A stretch of 27,631 bases of DNA from Eikenella sp963548155 (GCA_963548155.1 CAUUTP010000017.1:1-27631); one strand, 5' to 3'; shown: positions 1-8,034, numbered from the stretch's first letter. Notes: generated by a model not told the origin, from the letters alone. Translations and numbers: made by a program.

Positions 1-733
1 CCATATCGTTGCCGTAGAGGTTCATACCGGCTTCCATGCGCAGGGTGTCGCGCGCACCGAGACCGCAGGGTTTCACGCCGGCCTGTTGCAATGCTTTGAA
101 GAAAGCTTCGGCTGCGCTGCCGGGCAGAATCACTTCCACGCCGTCTTCACCGGTGTAGCCGGTGCGGGCTACGAACCAATCATTGCCCAAATCGGCACCT
201 TGGAAGGGCTTGAGGCCGTTTATGGTGTCGGTCCATTCAGGCTTCACGGTGAGCAGCTTGGCAATGGCTTTGGGGCCTTGTACGGCGAGCATGGCCAAAT
301 CGTAGCGGGGGGTGAGCTTGATGCCGAATTCGGCACCGATTTTTTGGAACTGGGCGGAGTCTTTTTCGCGGGTGGCACCGTTGGATACGATGCGGTATTG
401 CGTTTCAGCTTCGTTGCCGCGATAAACGATGAGGTCGTCGATAACGCCGCCTTGGTCGTTGAGCATGGCGGAATAGAGGGCTTTGCCCACAAAGCCGAGC
501 TTGGCCACATCGTTGGCCAAAAGCTTGCGGAAGAAGGCTTTGGCTTTTTCGCCGGCTACATCGGTAACGAGCATATGCGACACGTCGAACATACCGGCAT
601 CGGTGCGCACGGCTTCGTGTTCGGCAATCTGTGAGCCGTAGTGGATGGGCAGCTCCCAGCCGGCGAAATCAACCAGCTTGGCGCCTGCGTCTTTATGTGC
701 TTGATGGAAAGGGGTGGTTTTGATGTCGGACAT
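1..733 (-). CDS. gcvT: Aminomethyltransferase, glycine cleavage T protein (3' end outside window)
   Basis: This is the T protein of the glycine cleavage system. It takes the aminomethyl group from lipoyl-GcvH and, with tetrahydrofolate, forms 5,10-methylene-THF and ammonia in the cytosol. About 244 residues are visible, starting MSDIKTTPFHQAHKDAG; the family is usually about 365 residues, so the C-terminal third lies beyond base 1. Visible family motifs are FAGWELPIHYGSQ near residue 25, GGVIDDLIVYR around residue 100 (with the folate-site Asp), RTGYTGEDGVEV and GLGARDTLRMEAG. The ATG at 731-733 is chosen because AGGAGA lies six bases upstream. It follows sdaA on the same strand across a 133-base leader full of complementary segments. 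Glycine and serine catabolism are linked through methylene-THF, so the neighbourhood makes sense. Confidence 0.95.
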   Translation of the reverse strand, partial: MSDIKTTPFHQAHKDAGAKLVDFAGWELPIHYGSQIAEHEAVRTDAGMFDVSHMLVTDVAGEKAKAFFRKLLANDVAKLGFVGKALYSAMLNDQGGVIDDLIVYRGNEAETQYRIVSNGATREKDSAQFQKIGAEFGIKLTPRYDLAMLAVQGPKAIAKLLTVKPEWTDTINGLKPFQGADLGNDWFVARTGYTGEDGVEVILPGSAAEAFFKALQQAGVKPCGLGARDTLRMEAGMNLYGNDM

Positions 734-739
734 AAGGGT

Positions 740-835
740 CTCCTGTGGGGCGAAAATGGGGAAGCTTCCCTATCTATCCCGAGTACCTGCGCTGGGACAT
801 AGGGGCTCTAATAAATAACTCCCAGTTATCTAGAG
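740..835 (-). promoter_or_regulatory. Structured leader of gcvT with competing hairpins
   Basis: Several segments between sdaA and gcvT are complementary. ATAACT/AGTTAT (815-829) closes a three-base loop. CCCTAT (768-773) pairs with ATAGGG (799-804), reinforced by TCCC/GGGA inside. CTGGGA (792-797) can pair instead with TCCCAG (820-825). GGGAAGCTTCCC (759-770) is a perfect palindrome. Several pairings exclude each other, which is the layout of an attenuator or riboswitch. I looked for the glycine riboswitch core and did not find it. The upstream AT-rich hairpin followed by T-rich bases (on the minus strand) may end sdaA transcripts. Confidence 0.4.
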
Positions 836-866
836 ATGGCTTCTGGAATGAGAGCAGGTCGTAATA

Positions 867-2234
867 TTAATTGCAGACAATCTTGATTGCCAAGCCGCCT
901 CGTGAGGTTTCGCGGTATTTGGCATCCATATCTTTACCAGTTTCATACATGGTGTCAATCACTTCGTCCAAGTCGACACATGGTGTACTGGCACGGCGCA
1001 GGGCCATACGTGCGGCATTAATGGCTTTTACCGAGCTGATGGCATTACGTTCGATGCAAGGAACCTGCACTTGGCCGCCTACTGGGTCGCAGGTAAGGCC
1101 AAGGCTATGCTCCATGGCGACTTCTGCTGCATTGCAAACGCGCTCCGGGGTACCGCCTAAAATTTCCGCCAGCCCTGCCGCTGCCATTGAACAAGCTACA
1201 CCAACTTCGCCTTGACAGCCTACTTCCGCTCCCGAAATAGAGGCATTCATTTTATAGAGTGAGCCAATAATGCCTGCAGTGAGCAAATATCGATTGATGA
1301 TTTCGGGGGTGAGCGGTTCGACAAATTTGTCGTAATACATCAAAACGGCAGGCACGACACCGCACGCACCGTTGGTCGGGGCAGTTACTACGCGGCCACC
1401 GGCGGCATTTTCTTCGCTTACCGCGAGAGCATACATATTTACCCAATCTATAATCTGCATCGGATCATTGCTGAGGCTTTTATTAGCAGAAAGCCAGCAG
1501 TGAAGCCCTGCAGCGCGACGGACGACTTTTAGCGGACCTGGCAACACTCCTTCAGTTACCAAGCCATGCTTCATGCAATCAGACATGGTTTGCCAGATGT
1601 ATTGCAGGTATTCTTCAACTGCTTCTTTTCCATGTAATGCCACTTCATTTTGATACATCAAATTGGAAATGGGCAGGCCATTATCATTACAGTATTTGAT
1701 AATGTCTTTGGCGTTTTTATAAGGGAAGGGAACTTCAATAGTTTGTTTCTCTTCAATACCAAAATGTGTTTCATCAACAATAAAACCGCCGCCGATAGAA
1801 TAATAAGTTTGGCGGTAACTTTCTTTTTCGTCTTTATCAAAAGCTGTGATGGTCATGCCGTTTTCATGCAGAGGTAAAAAATCGTTATGAAACACCATAT
1901 CTTCAGCATATTAAAAGCGCACTTCGTGTTTGTTTAATGCCACAGGCAATTTGCCGCCTGCTTTAACTTGTTCAACAAAAGTCGGAATCGAATCAATATC
2001 GACATTATACGGCAAATAACCAGCCAACCCCATAATGATAGCGGTATCCGTCCCATGGCCCAAACCAGTCATGGATAATGAACCATATGCATCGATGCGG
2101 ATATGCCCTATCTGCTCTAATTTGCCTTGAGCACACAAATCATCAATAAATTGTCTACCTGCTTTCATCGGGCCAACAGTATGCGAGCTCGAAGGACCAA
2201 CCCCAACTTTAAAAATATCGAATACACTAATCAT
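867..2234 (-). pseudogene. sdaA: L-serine dehydratase (single-chain type) interrupted by an in-frame stop
   Basis: The enzyme deaminates L-serine to pyruvate and ammonia using a 4Fe-4S cluster. The first 107 codons (2234 to 1914) begin MISVFDIFKVGVGPSSSHT and encode the start of the beta domain. A TAA at 1911-1913 follows CGC TTT. The same reading frame then runs on through YAEDMVFHNDFLPLHENGM to residue 455, close to the 454 residues of E. coli SdaA. The cluster-binding Cys region (GCQGEVGVACS, LTCDP, VPCIERN) and the C-terminal KYRETSRGGLAIK are intact. One base change, for example from TCA, would restore the chain. Restart at the ATG at 1896-1898 would give a 343-residue fragment but has no good ribosome site. 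The first ATG has AAGGGGG upstream. The split does not match the natural alpha/beta division of Gram-positive enzymes, so decay or a sequence error is more likely. Confidence 0.88.
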
Positions 2235-2291
2235 GGCTCTGCCCCCTTATCTTTCAATACAGGCTCTACAAATAGAATGATATTTGTTTAA

Positions 2292-2359
2292 AAGGCCATC
2301 TGAAAACCTCTTACTTCGCATGTTCTCAAACATTTGAACCGATGGTTTCAGATGGCCTG
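2292..2359. terminator. Inverted pair of variant DUS-like words between sdaC and sdaA
   Basis: AGGCCATCTGAAA at 2293-2305 and its reverse complement at 2346-2358 form 13-bp arms around a loop of about 40 bases, just after the sdaC stop at 2379 (minus strand). The word differs at two positions from the AGGCTACCTGAA used elsewhere in the window and at one position from the Neisseria AG-DUS (AGGCCGTCTGAA). The placement resembles the DUS-pair terminators seen elsewhere in the window. Confidence 0.6.
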
Positions 2360-2378
2360 AATATGATTACAACTTAAT

Positions 2379-3655
2379 TTAAGAAATTAAGTTATAGATG
2401 ATATTGGATATTGCGATCAGCCCCATTACCACCACAAAGATATTGCTAAATTTGCCTTGAAACCGTTTCATTGCCGGTACTTTTCTAATAGCGTACATCG
2501 GCATAATGAACAGGATCATCGCAATAATGGGACCGCCAAGCGATTCAATCAAACCTAAGATGCTCGGATTGATGATGGCAACAACCCACAACGTAATCAG
2601 GAAGAACAGGGCGGAGTAGAGGTTCAGTTTTTTATGATTGATGGCTACATCCGAGCCAGAATCACGTTTGAGTTTGATAAACAAACCTTCCAAACCCTCG
2701 CGCGCACCCATATAGTGGCCGAAGAAAGAACTGGTAATGGCTAAAAATGCAACCAACGGACCTAAGTAGGAAATGTAGGGGTTGTCGAATTTATTGGCAA
2801 GAAACGACAGAATCGAAATATTTTGCTCTTTTGCCAAGGCCAGTTCGGACGGTGTTAATGTCAAGACACAACTGAATACGAACATCATCACAAAAACCAA
2901 TAACGCAACGGAAGTACTGCGCAGGGTTTTGCTGGCATGCTGGTCTGTTAATTCGCCATCTTGATATTCTCGCTGTTGGGACAAAACGAAGGAAGAGATG
3001 GCCGGTGAATGGTTGAAGGAGAAAACCAACACGGGTATCGTAATCCATAAGGTGCTTAAAAACGCGCCCGCACTCGGAATGGTGGTAAGCGAAGAAGTAT
3101 TCCATTCAGGAATCAGATATACCGATAAAACAAACAGAATAAGAATCAGCGGATATACCAGCATTCGGTTACTTTCAAAACGAAGCATTCCCCCAGCAGC
3201 AACACACCGATTAACGAAGCAATCAGAACAAATGACAACAAGGCCCTTGAAGGAGAAGCCATGCCGAGCTGGTTAACGAGAAAAGAATCTACGGTATTGG
3301 TGATACCGTTACCATAAATCAGCAAAATGGGGAAAATGGCAAAGAAGTAGAGCAGGTTAATCAATTTACCAGCAGTTTTACCGAAGTGCTCTTCTAGCAC
3401 TTCGATAATATCACTGCCGGGCTTGGCAGAAGAAAGCACAAAACGCGCCAATCCCCGATGAGAAAAATAAGTCATCGGGCCAACAATAACAGCCATGGCA
3501 ACGAGCGGCCAGAACCCACTCATGCCCGCATTAATCGGAAGGAACAATACGCCCGCGCCCACGGCAGTGCCGAACAGATTTAGTACCCACGCTAAGTCAA
3601 ATTTATTCAACTTTGAGGAGACCGCTTGCTGGTGGTTTGTATGTTGTGACTGCAT
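2379..3655 (-). pseudogene. sdaC: Serine transporter (SdaC-like) with a -1 frameshift
   Basis: This is an inner-membrane, probably H+-coupled serine importer of the SdaC/STP branch of the hydroxy/aromatic amino acid permease family. The first part (3655 to about 3164) reads MQSQHTNHQQAVSSKLNKF, then GTAVGAGVLFLPINAG, HRGLARFVLSS and EEHFGKTAGKLI. The second part begins in another frame at MLVYPLILILF and contains VFSFNHSPAISSF, KEQNISILSFLAN and the near-universal end GGPIIAMILFIMPMYAI. Alignment from memory with E. coli SdaC (K-A-M-S-I-L-V-F-P against K-V-T-E-M-L-V-Y-P) puts a missing base in the TT at 3164-3165. With it restored the protein is about 425 residues, as expected (429 in E. coli). 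GGAGAG lies nine bases before the ATG. It sits upstream of sdaA in the same direction; both are broken. Confidence 0.87.
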
Positions 3656-4241
3656 TGTGAAACTCTCCAGATTATTTACCAGAATTTTATGAGCCTCAGG
3701 GCCTGTTTTATCAGTAATGCCTGAAGCCCGTCATTAAAAGTTGATAATTGATCCTCCAAGTCAATTAATAAGCTTAATGGTTAGTAAGGTAGACTGACAT
3801 AAAATCATTCATATTGAACAGGTTTGGTCTGTCCGGGGTTTGCGCTAGCGCAAGGTTACTTGAAAAACAGCATCTTTTTACAAGGTAAACTTGATATGCG
3901 AAACGGGCTTGATTCTTTTGTTTTGGCCTCCTTTTCACAATAAACGATGAGATCTCCTCAGAAACCATTCTAGTAGTTAACAATAATGAAACAGACCCAA
4001 AATCCTTCCATTTTAGTAATTTTAGGAAATTCTCATCTTCACGATGTTGTTGTATTAATGGTCTCTCTTACAAAAGTCTTGACTAGAGCCTGAAAGTGAG
4101 CACCCCAACAGGATTTCTTGGCATTTTCAATCACTTTTCTATGATTGGAATAGCAATTCTAGCTAAATTGTGCTTACACTATAGTCGGACCGTTTTGGCT
4201 ACCAGCTCACCGGCGTGCAGCACAATCTCTAACCCAGTAGT
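3656..4241. promoter_or_regulatory. Divergent control region between sdaC and the Lrp-type gene, with a 14-bp palindrome
   Basis: This 586-base AT-rich stretch has no convincing gene. A 69-codon frame at 3774-3983 on the minus strand has no homology I recognise and no ribosome site. It holds a perfect palindrome TTGCGCTAGCGCAA at 3840-3853, a plausible operator. A possible promoter for the regulator is TTCTAG (4157-4162), a 17-base spacer, then TATAGT (4180-4185). No Eikenella-type DUS occurs in it. Confidence 0.4.
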
Positions 4242-4745
4242 ATGATTGGATACCGAATCATGACAACCACTGTTTCGCTTGACAAAATCGACCTGAAAAT
4301 CCTTCAGGCCCTGCAACACAACGGGCGACTAAGCAACGTTGAGCTGTCCGAACGTGTTGCCCTTTCCCCTTCCCCCTGCCTGCGACGGCTCAAGCAGTTG
4401 GAGTCTACCGGCATTATCCGTGGCTATGCCGCCTTGGTACACCCTTCCACTGTGGCACTCGGCTTACAGGTGTTTATCCGCGTATCCGTAGATAAGAGCA
4501 CCCACCTGCGCGACGGCTTTGCCGATTCCGTACGCGATTGGCCGCAGGTGCTGCGCTGCTTCGCGCTCACCGGCGAAACCGACTATATGCTGCACGCTTT
4601 TTTCGCAGATATGGAAAGCTTCTCCCAATTCATCCTCGACACCCTCTTGGTACACCCGGGCGTGGTGGACGCACGCTCCAGCTTTGTGCTGCAGGAAGTA
4701 AAAAACTCTACTGTATTACCTCTGGATCATTTACAAGCAGAGTAG
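4242..4745 (+). CDS. Lrp/AsnC family transcriptional regulator
   Basis: A DNA-binding regulator that senses amino acids and usually acts as an octamer. From the second Met (ATG at 4260, MTTTVSLDKIDLKILQAL) it is 161 residues, the usual family size. The first ATG at 4242 adds six residues, and neither start has a strong ribosome site. The N-terminal winged helix-turn-helix contains LSNVELSERVALSPSPCLRR. The C-terminal half is the RAM/AsnC ligand-binding domain, including CFALTGETDYMLHAFFADM. Divergent placement next to sdaC-sdaA suggests that it controls serine uptake and breakdown, as Lrp does for sdaA in E. coli; that is inference. An inverted DUS pair follows the gene. Confidence 0.9.
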   Translation: MIGYRIMTTTVSLDKIDLKILQALQHNGRLSNVELSERVALSPSPCLRRLKQLESTGIIRGYAALVHPSTVALGLQVFIRVSVDKSTHLRDGFADSVRDWPQVLRCFALTGETDYMLHAFFADMESFSQFILDTLLVHPGVVDARSSFVLQEVKNSTVLPLDHLQAE

Positions 4746-5050
4746 GTTTTTATTGCCAGATTATTGAGTGATTGGGAAAAGTAAAATTTCAGGTAGCCTT
4801 TTGCATGTGGGCACCTGATTTTTTTACGTGTGCAGTTTTGTTTCAGGTAGCCTAGCTATTGCAGGCTACCTGAAACTTTGTAGAGTGGGCTTTATCCCTG
4901 CCAGTTGAGTCAGCAAACAACCCAAGTCCTTCAAATCGCTGTTTTGCCTTGCATCAAAAAACCAAGTCCTAAGCACACTAACTGTGAATAAGTCGCATTC
5001 CCTTCCCAAATGATACAATCACGTCAAATTGTGCGAGAGACTTAGAAATA
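4746..5050. repeat. Intergenic region with three DUS copies, one inverted pair
   Basis: A single reverse DUS lies at 4788-4799. An inverted pair (4842-4853 and 4863-4874, nine-base loop) can fold into a long hairpin and may end transcripts of the Lrp-type gene. The rest, to 5050, is the leader of the next gene. TACAAT at 5013-5018 could be a -10 box, but no clear -35 was seen. Confidence 0.6.
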
Positions 5051-5515
5051 ATGGGCAAAACAGAATGGATAATTGTGGTGTTAGTGGTCGGGCTGGTGGC
5101 GGGGGTGGCATGGATACGGCATCGCCGGCAAACCGGCCGCGATTCCTACCTGCCGCTGTGGCGGCCTTTTGTGTGGCTGGCTGGTTGGCTGGCTCTGCTC
5201 TTAGGCATTATCGGCATTTTTTTGCCGGGCTTGCCAACTGTGCCGTTTGTGCTGCTGGCAGCAGGCTGTTGGTCGCGCACATCACCACGTTTCCACCGTT
5301 GGCTGAGCGAACACCGCTATTTCGGCCCGATGGTGCGCAACTGGGAGCGCAAACGGGCAATTCCGCTTAAAGGCAAGATCTTGTCGGCACTGATGATGTC
5401 CTGCTCGTGCGTGTGGATGCTGTATCGCTTTCCCGAACGCTGGTGGGCAGGCGCGGGGATGGTGATCGTGTGCTTGGCAGTAACAGTATGGATGTGGCAA
5501 CTGCCAAGTGAATGA
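5051..5515 (+). CDS. YbaN-like inner-membrane protein (DUF454)
   Basis: A small membrane protein of the DUF454 family (E. coli YbaN), function unknown. It is 154 residues with a first hydrophobic segment at about 6-22, a helical hairpin around residues 37-75 carrying the conserved GIIGIFLPGLPTVPFVLLAA, then the family signature of ArgThrSer-rich and His/Trp residues (SPRFHRWLSEHRYFGPMV, NWERKRAIPLKGK), and two more membrane segments to the end. The ATG at 5051 follows only a weak purine stretch. It converges on the next gene, with a DUS hairpin between them. Confidence 0.85.
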   Translation: MGKTEWIIVVLVVGLVAGVAWIRHRRQTGRDSYLPLWRPFVWLAGWLALLLGIIGIFLPGLPTVPFVLLAAGCWSRTSPRFHRWLSEHRYFGPMVRNWERKRAIPLKGKILSALMMSCSCVWMLYRFPERWWAGAGMVIVCLAVTVWMWQLPSE

Positions 5516-5564
5516 ACGTTATCGGGCCATAAAAAATCACCAGCTTGTCCAACACTCACATAAA

Positions 5565-5594
5565 AAGGCTACCTGAAACTTTTCAGGTAGCCTT
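5565..5594. terminator. DUS inverted pair, bidirectional terminator
   Basis: AGGCTACCTGAA (5566-5577) and its complement (5582-5593) form a tight hairpin with a four-base loop, preceded by A-rich and followed by T-rich bases. It lies between two convergent genes, so it can serve both strands. Confidence 0.8.
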
Positions 5595-5616
5595 TTATCA
5601 TGCTTACAACAGCAGC

Positions 5617-6264
5617 CTACTGATGCCGGCGCAGCTCTTGGCGCAGCGACTGCAAGCCGGAGCGGCGGTCGGCGATTTGCAATTGCAGGTTGCCGGCGCG
5701 ATCAGACTGATTGTTGCGGCGGGCGGTGGCCAGTTCGCGTTCGGCTTGCGCCAGAGCGCGTTCTTCGCGGCGGATGTCGCGGGTGATGATTTCCTTGGGC
5801 GTGAGCGGTTTGGCAACAGCAATCACCGGCGCAGGGCGCACGATGGGGATGCGGCGTTCCGGCTCGGGCTGGTGGCGCAGGGTAACGCGCATAGGCACCG
5901 GTTTGCTGATTTCCACATCGCTAGCCGCCGCCACGGCTTCTTGCCACACGGCGGGCAATTCGCTGCTGTCGGCATCGGCTTTGTCGGTCGGCTGCTGAGC
6001 TGGCTCGGAGGCGGCAACTGCGAGAGTTGCAGCGGCCTGCTTAGATAAATCAGCTTCTTTATCGGCCAAAGATTTGGCCACGGGGCGGCAACGGCCTTGC
6101 GGCAGAGCGGTGCGCACACTGCGCCCGTCGGCGAGCTGGCAGAGATAGGAAATTTCGGCCGGAGCGGTTTCACTGCGGGCAGCGGGGGTTTCGGTGGCGG
6201 CACTGATGCCGAAAGCCAGCAGCAAAAAGCTGGGCAGAACAATATGGGCTAATTTTTCAAACAT
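5617..6264 (-). CDS. Hypothetical exported protein with C-terminal coiled coil
   Basis: I do not recognise a named family. The 215-residue product starts with a Sec-type signal (MFEKLAHIVLPSFLLLAFG, likely cut after ISAA), so it should be periplasmic or surface-bound. Residues about 38-60 contain YLCQLADGRSVRT...GRC, two Cys around an ADG motif that recalls DUF4124 domains. An Ala/Ser/Pro-rich linker follows to about residue 150. The last 60 residues are rich in Glu, Arg, Ala and Gln in heptad-like spacing (RREERALAQAERELATARRN), a probable coiled coil. The ATG at 6264 gives a proper signal peptide. Function unknown. Confidence 0.7.
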   Translation of the reverse strand: MFEKLAHIVLPSFLLLAFGISAATETPAARSETAPAEISYLCQLADGRSVRTALPQGRCRPVAKSLADKEADLSKQAAATLAVAASEPAQQPTDKADADSSELPAVWQEAVAAASDVEISKPVPMRVTLRHQPEPERRIPIVRPAPVIAVAKPLTPKEIITRDIRREERALAQAERELATARRNNQSDRAGNLQLQIADRRSGLQSLRQELRRHQ

Positions 6265-6411
6265 GATTTGGTGTGTATTGCTAAAGCGTTTAATTCCCCG
6301 TATGGCATTGGCTTGCGCTATGGCGAATTAATCCGCGGTGTTATGAATAGATACAGCATTATATCAAGCGGCAAGTACGCAGGCTGTTGGCTTAGGTTTA
6401 AACAGGTAAAC

Positions 6412-6475
6412 AGGCTACCTGAAAAACGCAACGGGCTTTAAGCAGCGTGAATTCAATTTAATTCAGGACAAGGCG
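6412..6475 (+). repeat. DUS copy and possible Correia-element remnant upstream of the YciO-like gene
   Basis: One forward DUS lies at 6412-6423. At 6447-6475 the sequence GTGAATTCAATTTAATTCAG followed by GACAAGGCG resembles the left terminal repeat and first internal bases of the full Correia-type copy at 18499. No matching right end is present nearby, so this would be a one-ended remnant. Confidence 0.4.
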
Positions 6476-6521
6476 CGGCATAAAGGCTTAAAATACCCGT
6501 TTTCCCCCGCAGGAGAGAGCC

Positions 6522-7142
6522 ATGGCACAATTCTTCGCCATCCACCCCGAAAATCCCCAAGAGCGGCTGGTGAAACAAGCCGCCGAAATCGTGCGCCAGG
6601 GCGGCGTGATCGTGTATCCCACCGACTCCTGCTACGCGCTCGGCTGCCAGATGGGCAACAAGGAAGCCATGGAACGCATCCTCGCCATCCGCCAAATCGA
6701 TTTGAGACACCACCTCACCCTGATGTGCGCCGATTTGAGCGAGCTGGGCACTTACGCCAAAGTGGACAACAGCCAATTCCGCCAGCTCAAAGCCGCCACT
6801 CCGGGCGCCTATACCTTTATCCTGCCCGCCACCAAAGAAGTGCCCAACCGCACACTGCACCCCAAACGCAAAACCATCGGCCTGCGCGTGCCCGACAACC
6901 AAATCGCCCTCGCTCTTTTGGCCGAGCTGGGCGAGCCCATGCTCTCCTGCACCCTGATGCTGCCCGAAGAAACCGAGCCGCAAACCGACCCCTACGAAAT
7001 CCGCAACCTGCTCGAACACGCCGTAGACCTCATCATCGACGGCGGCTGGTGCGGCACCGAGCCGACCACGGTAATCGATATGACCAACGGCACCGAGCTT
7101 ATCCGTCAAGGCGCGGGCGATACATCGGTGTTTGGGTTGTAA
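6522..7142 (+). CDS. YciO/YrdC/Sua5-family protein (threonylcarbamoyl-AMP synthase-like)
   Basis: A cytosolic protein of the YrdC-domain superfamily, whose best-known members make threonylcarbamoyl-AMP for the t6A modification of tRNA. The 206-residue length and sequence fit the YciO branch, whose role is less certain than that of TsaC. Visible motifs are GGVIVYPTDSCYALGCQ (about 27-43), RHHLTLMCADLSEL, PGAYTFILPATKEVP, KTIGLRVPDNQIA and, at the end, ...RQGAGDTSVF. The ATG has AGGAGAG seven to eight bases upstream. A DUS pair follows the stop. I would not give it a tsaC symbol: a separate TsaC may exist elsewhere in the genome. Confidence 0.88.
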   Translation: MAQFFAIHPENPQERLVKQAAEIVRQGGVIVYPTDSCYALGCQMGNKEAMERILAIRQIDLRHHLTLMCADLSELGTYAKVDNSQFRQLKAATPGAYTFILPATKEVPNRTLHPKRKTIGLRVPDNQIALALLAELGEPMLSCTLMLPEETEPQTDPYEIRNLLEHAVDLIIDGGWCGTEPTTVIDMTNGTELIRQGAGDTSVFGL

Positions 7143-7173
7143 TCGTCAGACTGTTTGTAAGCTGATTATCCTT

Positions 7174-7202
7174 AAGGCTACCTGAAAGTTTCAGGTAGCC
7201 TT
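7174..7202. terminator. DUS inverted pair after the YciO-like gene
   Basis: AGGCTACCTGAA at 7175-7186 and its complement at 7190-7201 leave a loop of only three bases between convergent genes. A hairpin followed by T-rich DNA is expected on the plus strand. Confidence 0.8.
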
Positions 7203-7274
7203 TAATCTAGCAGCAGATTAGCTTAAAAACTGCCGCTGTAAGCTGTCAGGTAGCCCCTGCCCTACCCAAAAACA

Positions 7275-7307
7275 AAACCGCCTGCATCCATCGTGTACAG
7301 GCGGTTT
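7275..7307 (-). terminator. Intrinsic terminator of tpx
   Basis: AAACCGCCTG (7275-7284) pairs with CAGGCGGTTT (7298-7307). On the minus strand the stem is followed by TTGTTTTTG, 20 bases after the tpx stop codon. Confidence 0.85.
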
Positions 7308-7327
7308 CGCTTTGGCTTGGCGCCGGG

Positions 7328-7822
7328 TTACAGCACGGCCAAAGCAGCATCGTAGTTGGGCTCTTCGCCGATTTCGGGCACAAGCTCGGCGTGTAACACT
7401 TTATTGTTTTCATCCAGTACCACCACGGCACGGGCGGTGAGGCCGCGCAGCGGGGTGTCGGCCAGGGTGATGCCGTAGTCGGCGCCGAAGCTGCTGCGGA
7501 AGCTGGAGAGCGTTATCACGTTTTCAATGCCTTCCGCGCCGCAGAAGCGGGAAAGGGCAAAGGGCAGGTCGGCGGAAACGCACAACACCACGGCATTTTG
7601 CAGCGCGGCAGCGCGCTGGTTGAAAGTGCGCACGGATTGGGCGCACACGCCGGTGTCGATACTGGGGAAAATGTTGAGCACTTTGCGTTTACCGGCGAAG
7701 TCGGCCAAGGTTTTATCGGACAAATCGGCGGCGGTGAGAGTGAAGGCGGGAGCGGCGGCGCCAACGGCGGGCAGATTGCCTACGGTGTTGGCGGGCGTGC
7801 CGCGGAAGGTGATGTTTGCCAT
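7328..7822 (-). CDS. tpx: Thiol peroxidase (atypical 2-Cys peroxiredoxin)
   Basis: Reduces hydrogen peroxide and organic hydroperoxides using thioredoxin. In many bacteria the family is reported in the periplasm or cytosol; no signal peptide is present here, so cytosol is likely. The 164-residue protein starts MANITFRGTPANTVG. The peroxidatic Cys is residue 60 in FPSIDTGVCAQSVR and the resolving Cys is residue 94 in LSRFCGAEG, the usual Tpx spacing. The C-terminal part has ADTPLRGLTARAVVVLDENN. I chose the ATG at 7820-7822 because AAGGA lies just upstream and family members start here; the open frame extends to 8053 but through repeat DNA. An intrinsic terminator follows. Confidence 0.95.
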   Translation of the reverse strand: MANITFRGTPANTVGNLPAVGAAAPAFTLTAADLSDKTLADFAGKRKVLNIFPSIDTGVCAQSVRTFNQRAAALQNAVVLCVSADLPFALSRFCGAEGIENVITLSSFRSSFGADYGITLADTPLRGLTARAVVVLDENNKVLHAELVPEIGEEPNYDAALAVL

Positions 7823-7904
7823 TTTGCTATCCTTTTCTTGATGTTGATGAAGATTGCTGTTACGCGGCGGCAAGGATAGAGGTTTTTCTACGGATTGCCA
7901 AGCA

Positions 7905-8034
7905 ATGGCTACCTGAAAGCGCAGCTTCAACGTAGTTAAAACGGAGCGAAGCGAAGTTTCTGCGAAGCTAAAGTGTAGCTTCAACGCAGTTAAAACGGAG
8001 CGCAGCAGAGTTAAAACCGACTGAATAACAGTCG
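7905..8034 (+). repeat. DUS-anchored modular repeat, two tandem units
   Basis: A DUS-like word (TGGCTACCTGAA, about 7906-7917) is followed at once by AGCTTCAACGTAGTTAAAAC, then GGAGCGAAGCGAAGTTTC, then TGCGAAGCTAAAG. A second unit starts with AGCTTCAACGCAGTTAAAAC and a shortened GGAGCGCAGC tail. GAAGCT and AGCTTC at the unit junction can pair. The same modules recur at 9541, 12555, 24129 and 25687. Confidence 0.75.

Noticed and set aside
86..634. Long plus-strand open frame opposite gcvT
   Set aside because: It is the antisense of a clearly conserved GcvT; no family resemblance and no ribosome site.
740..835. Glycine riboswitch upstream of gcvT
   Set aside because: The conserved aptamer core was not found on either strand; only generic hairpins are seen.
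3190..3194. Five-C run as the cause of the sdaC frameshift
   Set aside because: Alignment with E. coli SdaC stays in the first frame through VLKVTE, past this run; the break is at 3164-3165.
3774..3983. 69-codon minus-strand frame
   Set aside because: No recognisable domain, poor composition, no ribosome site, and it lies in the control region.
7905..8016. CRISPR array
   Set aside because: The repeats are not regularly spaced, have no unique spacers, and the units themselves are modular; no cas genes are present.
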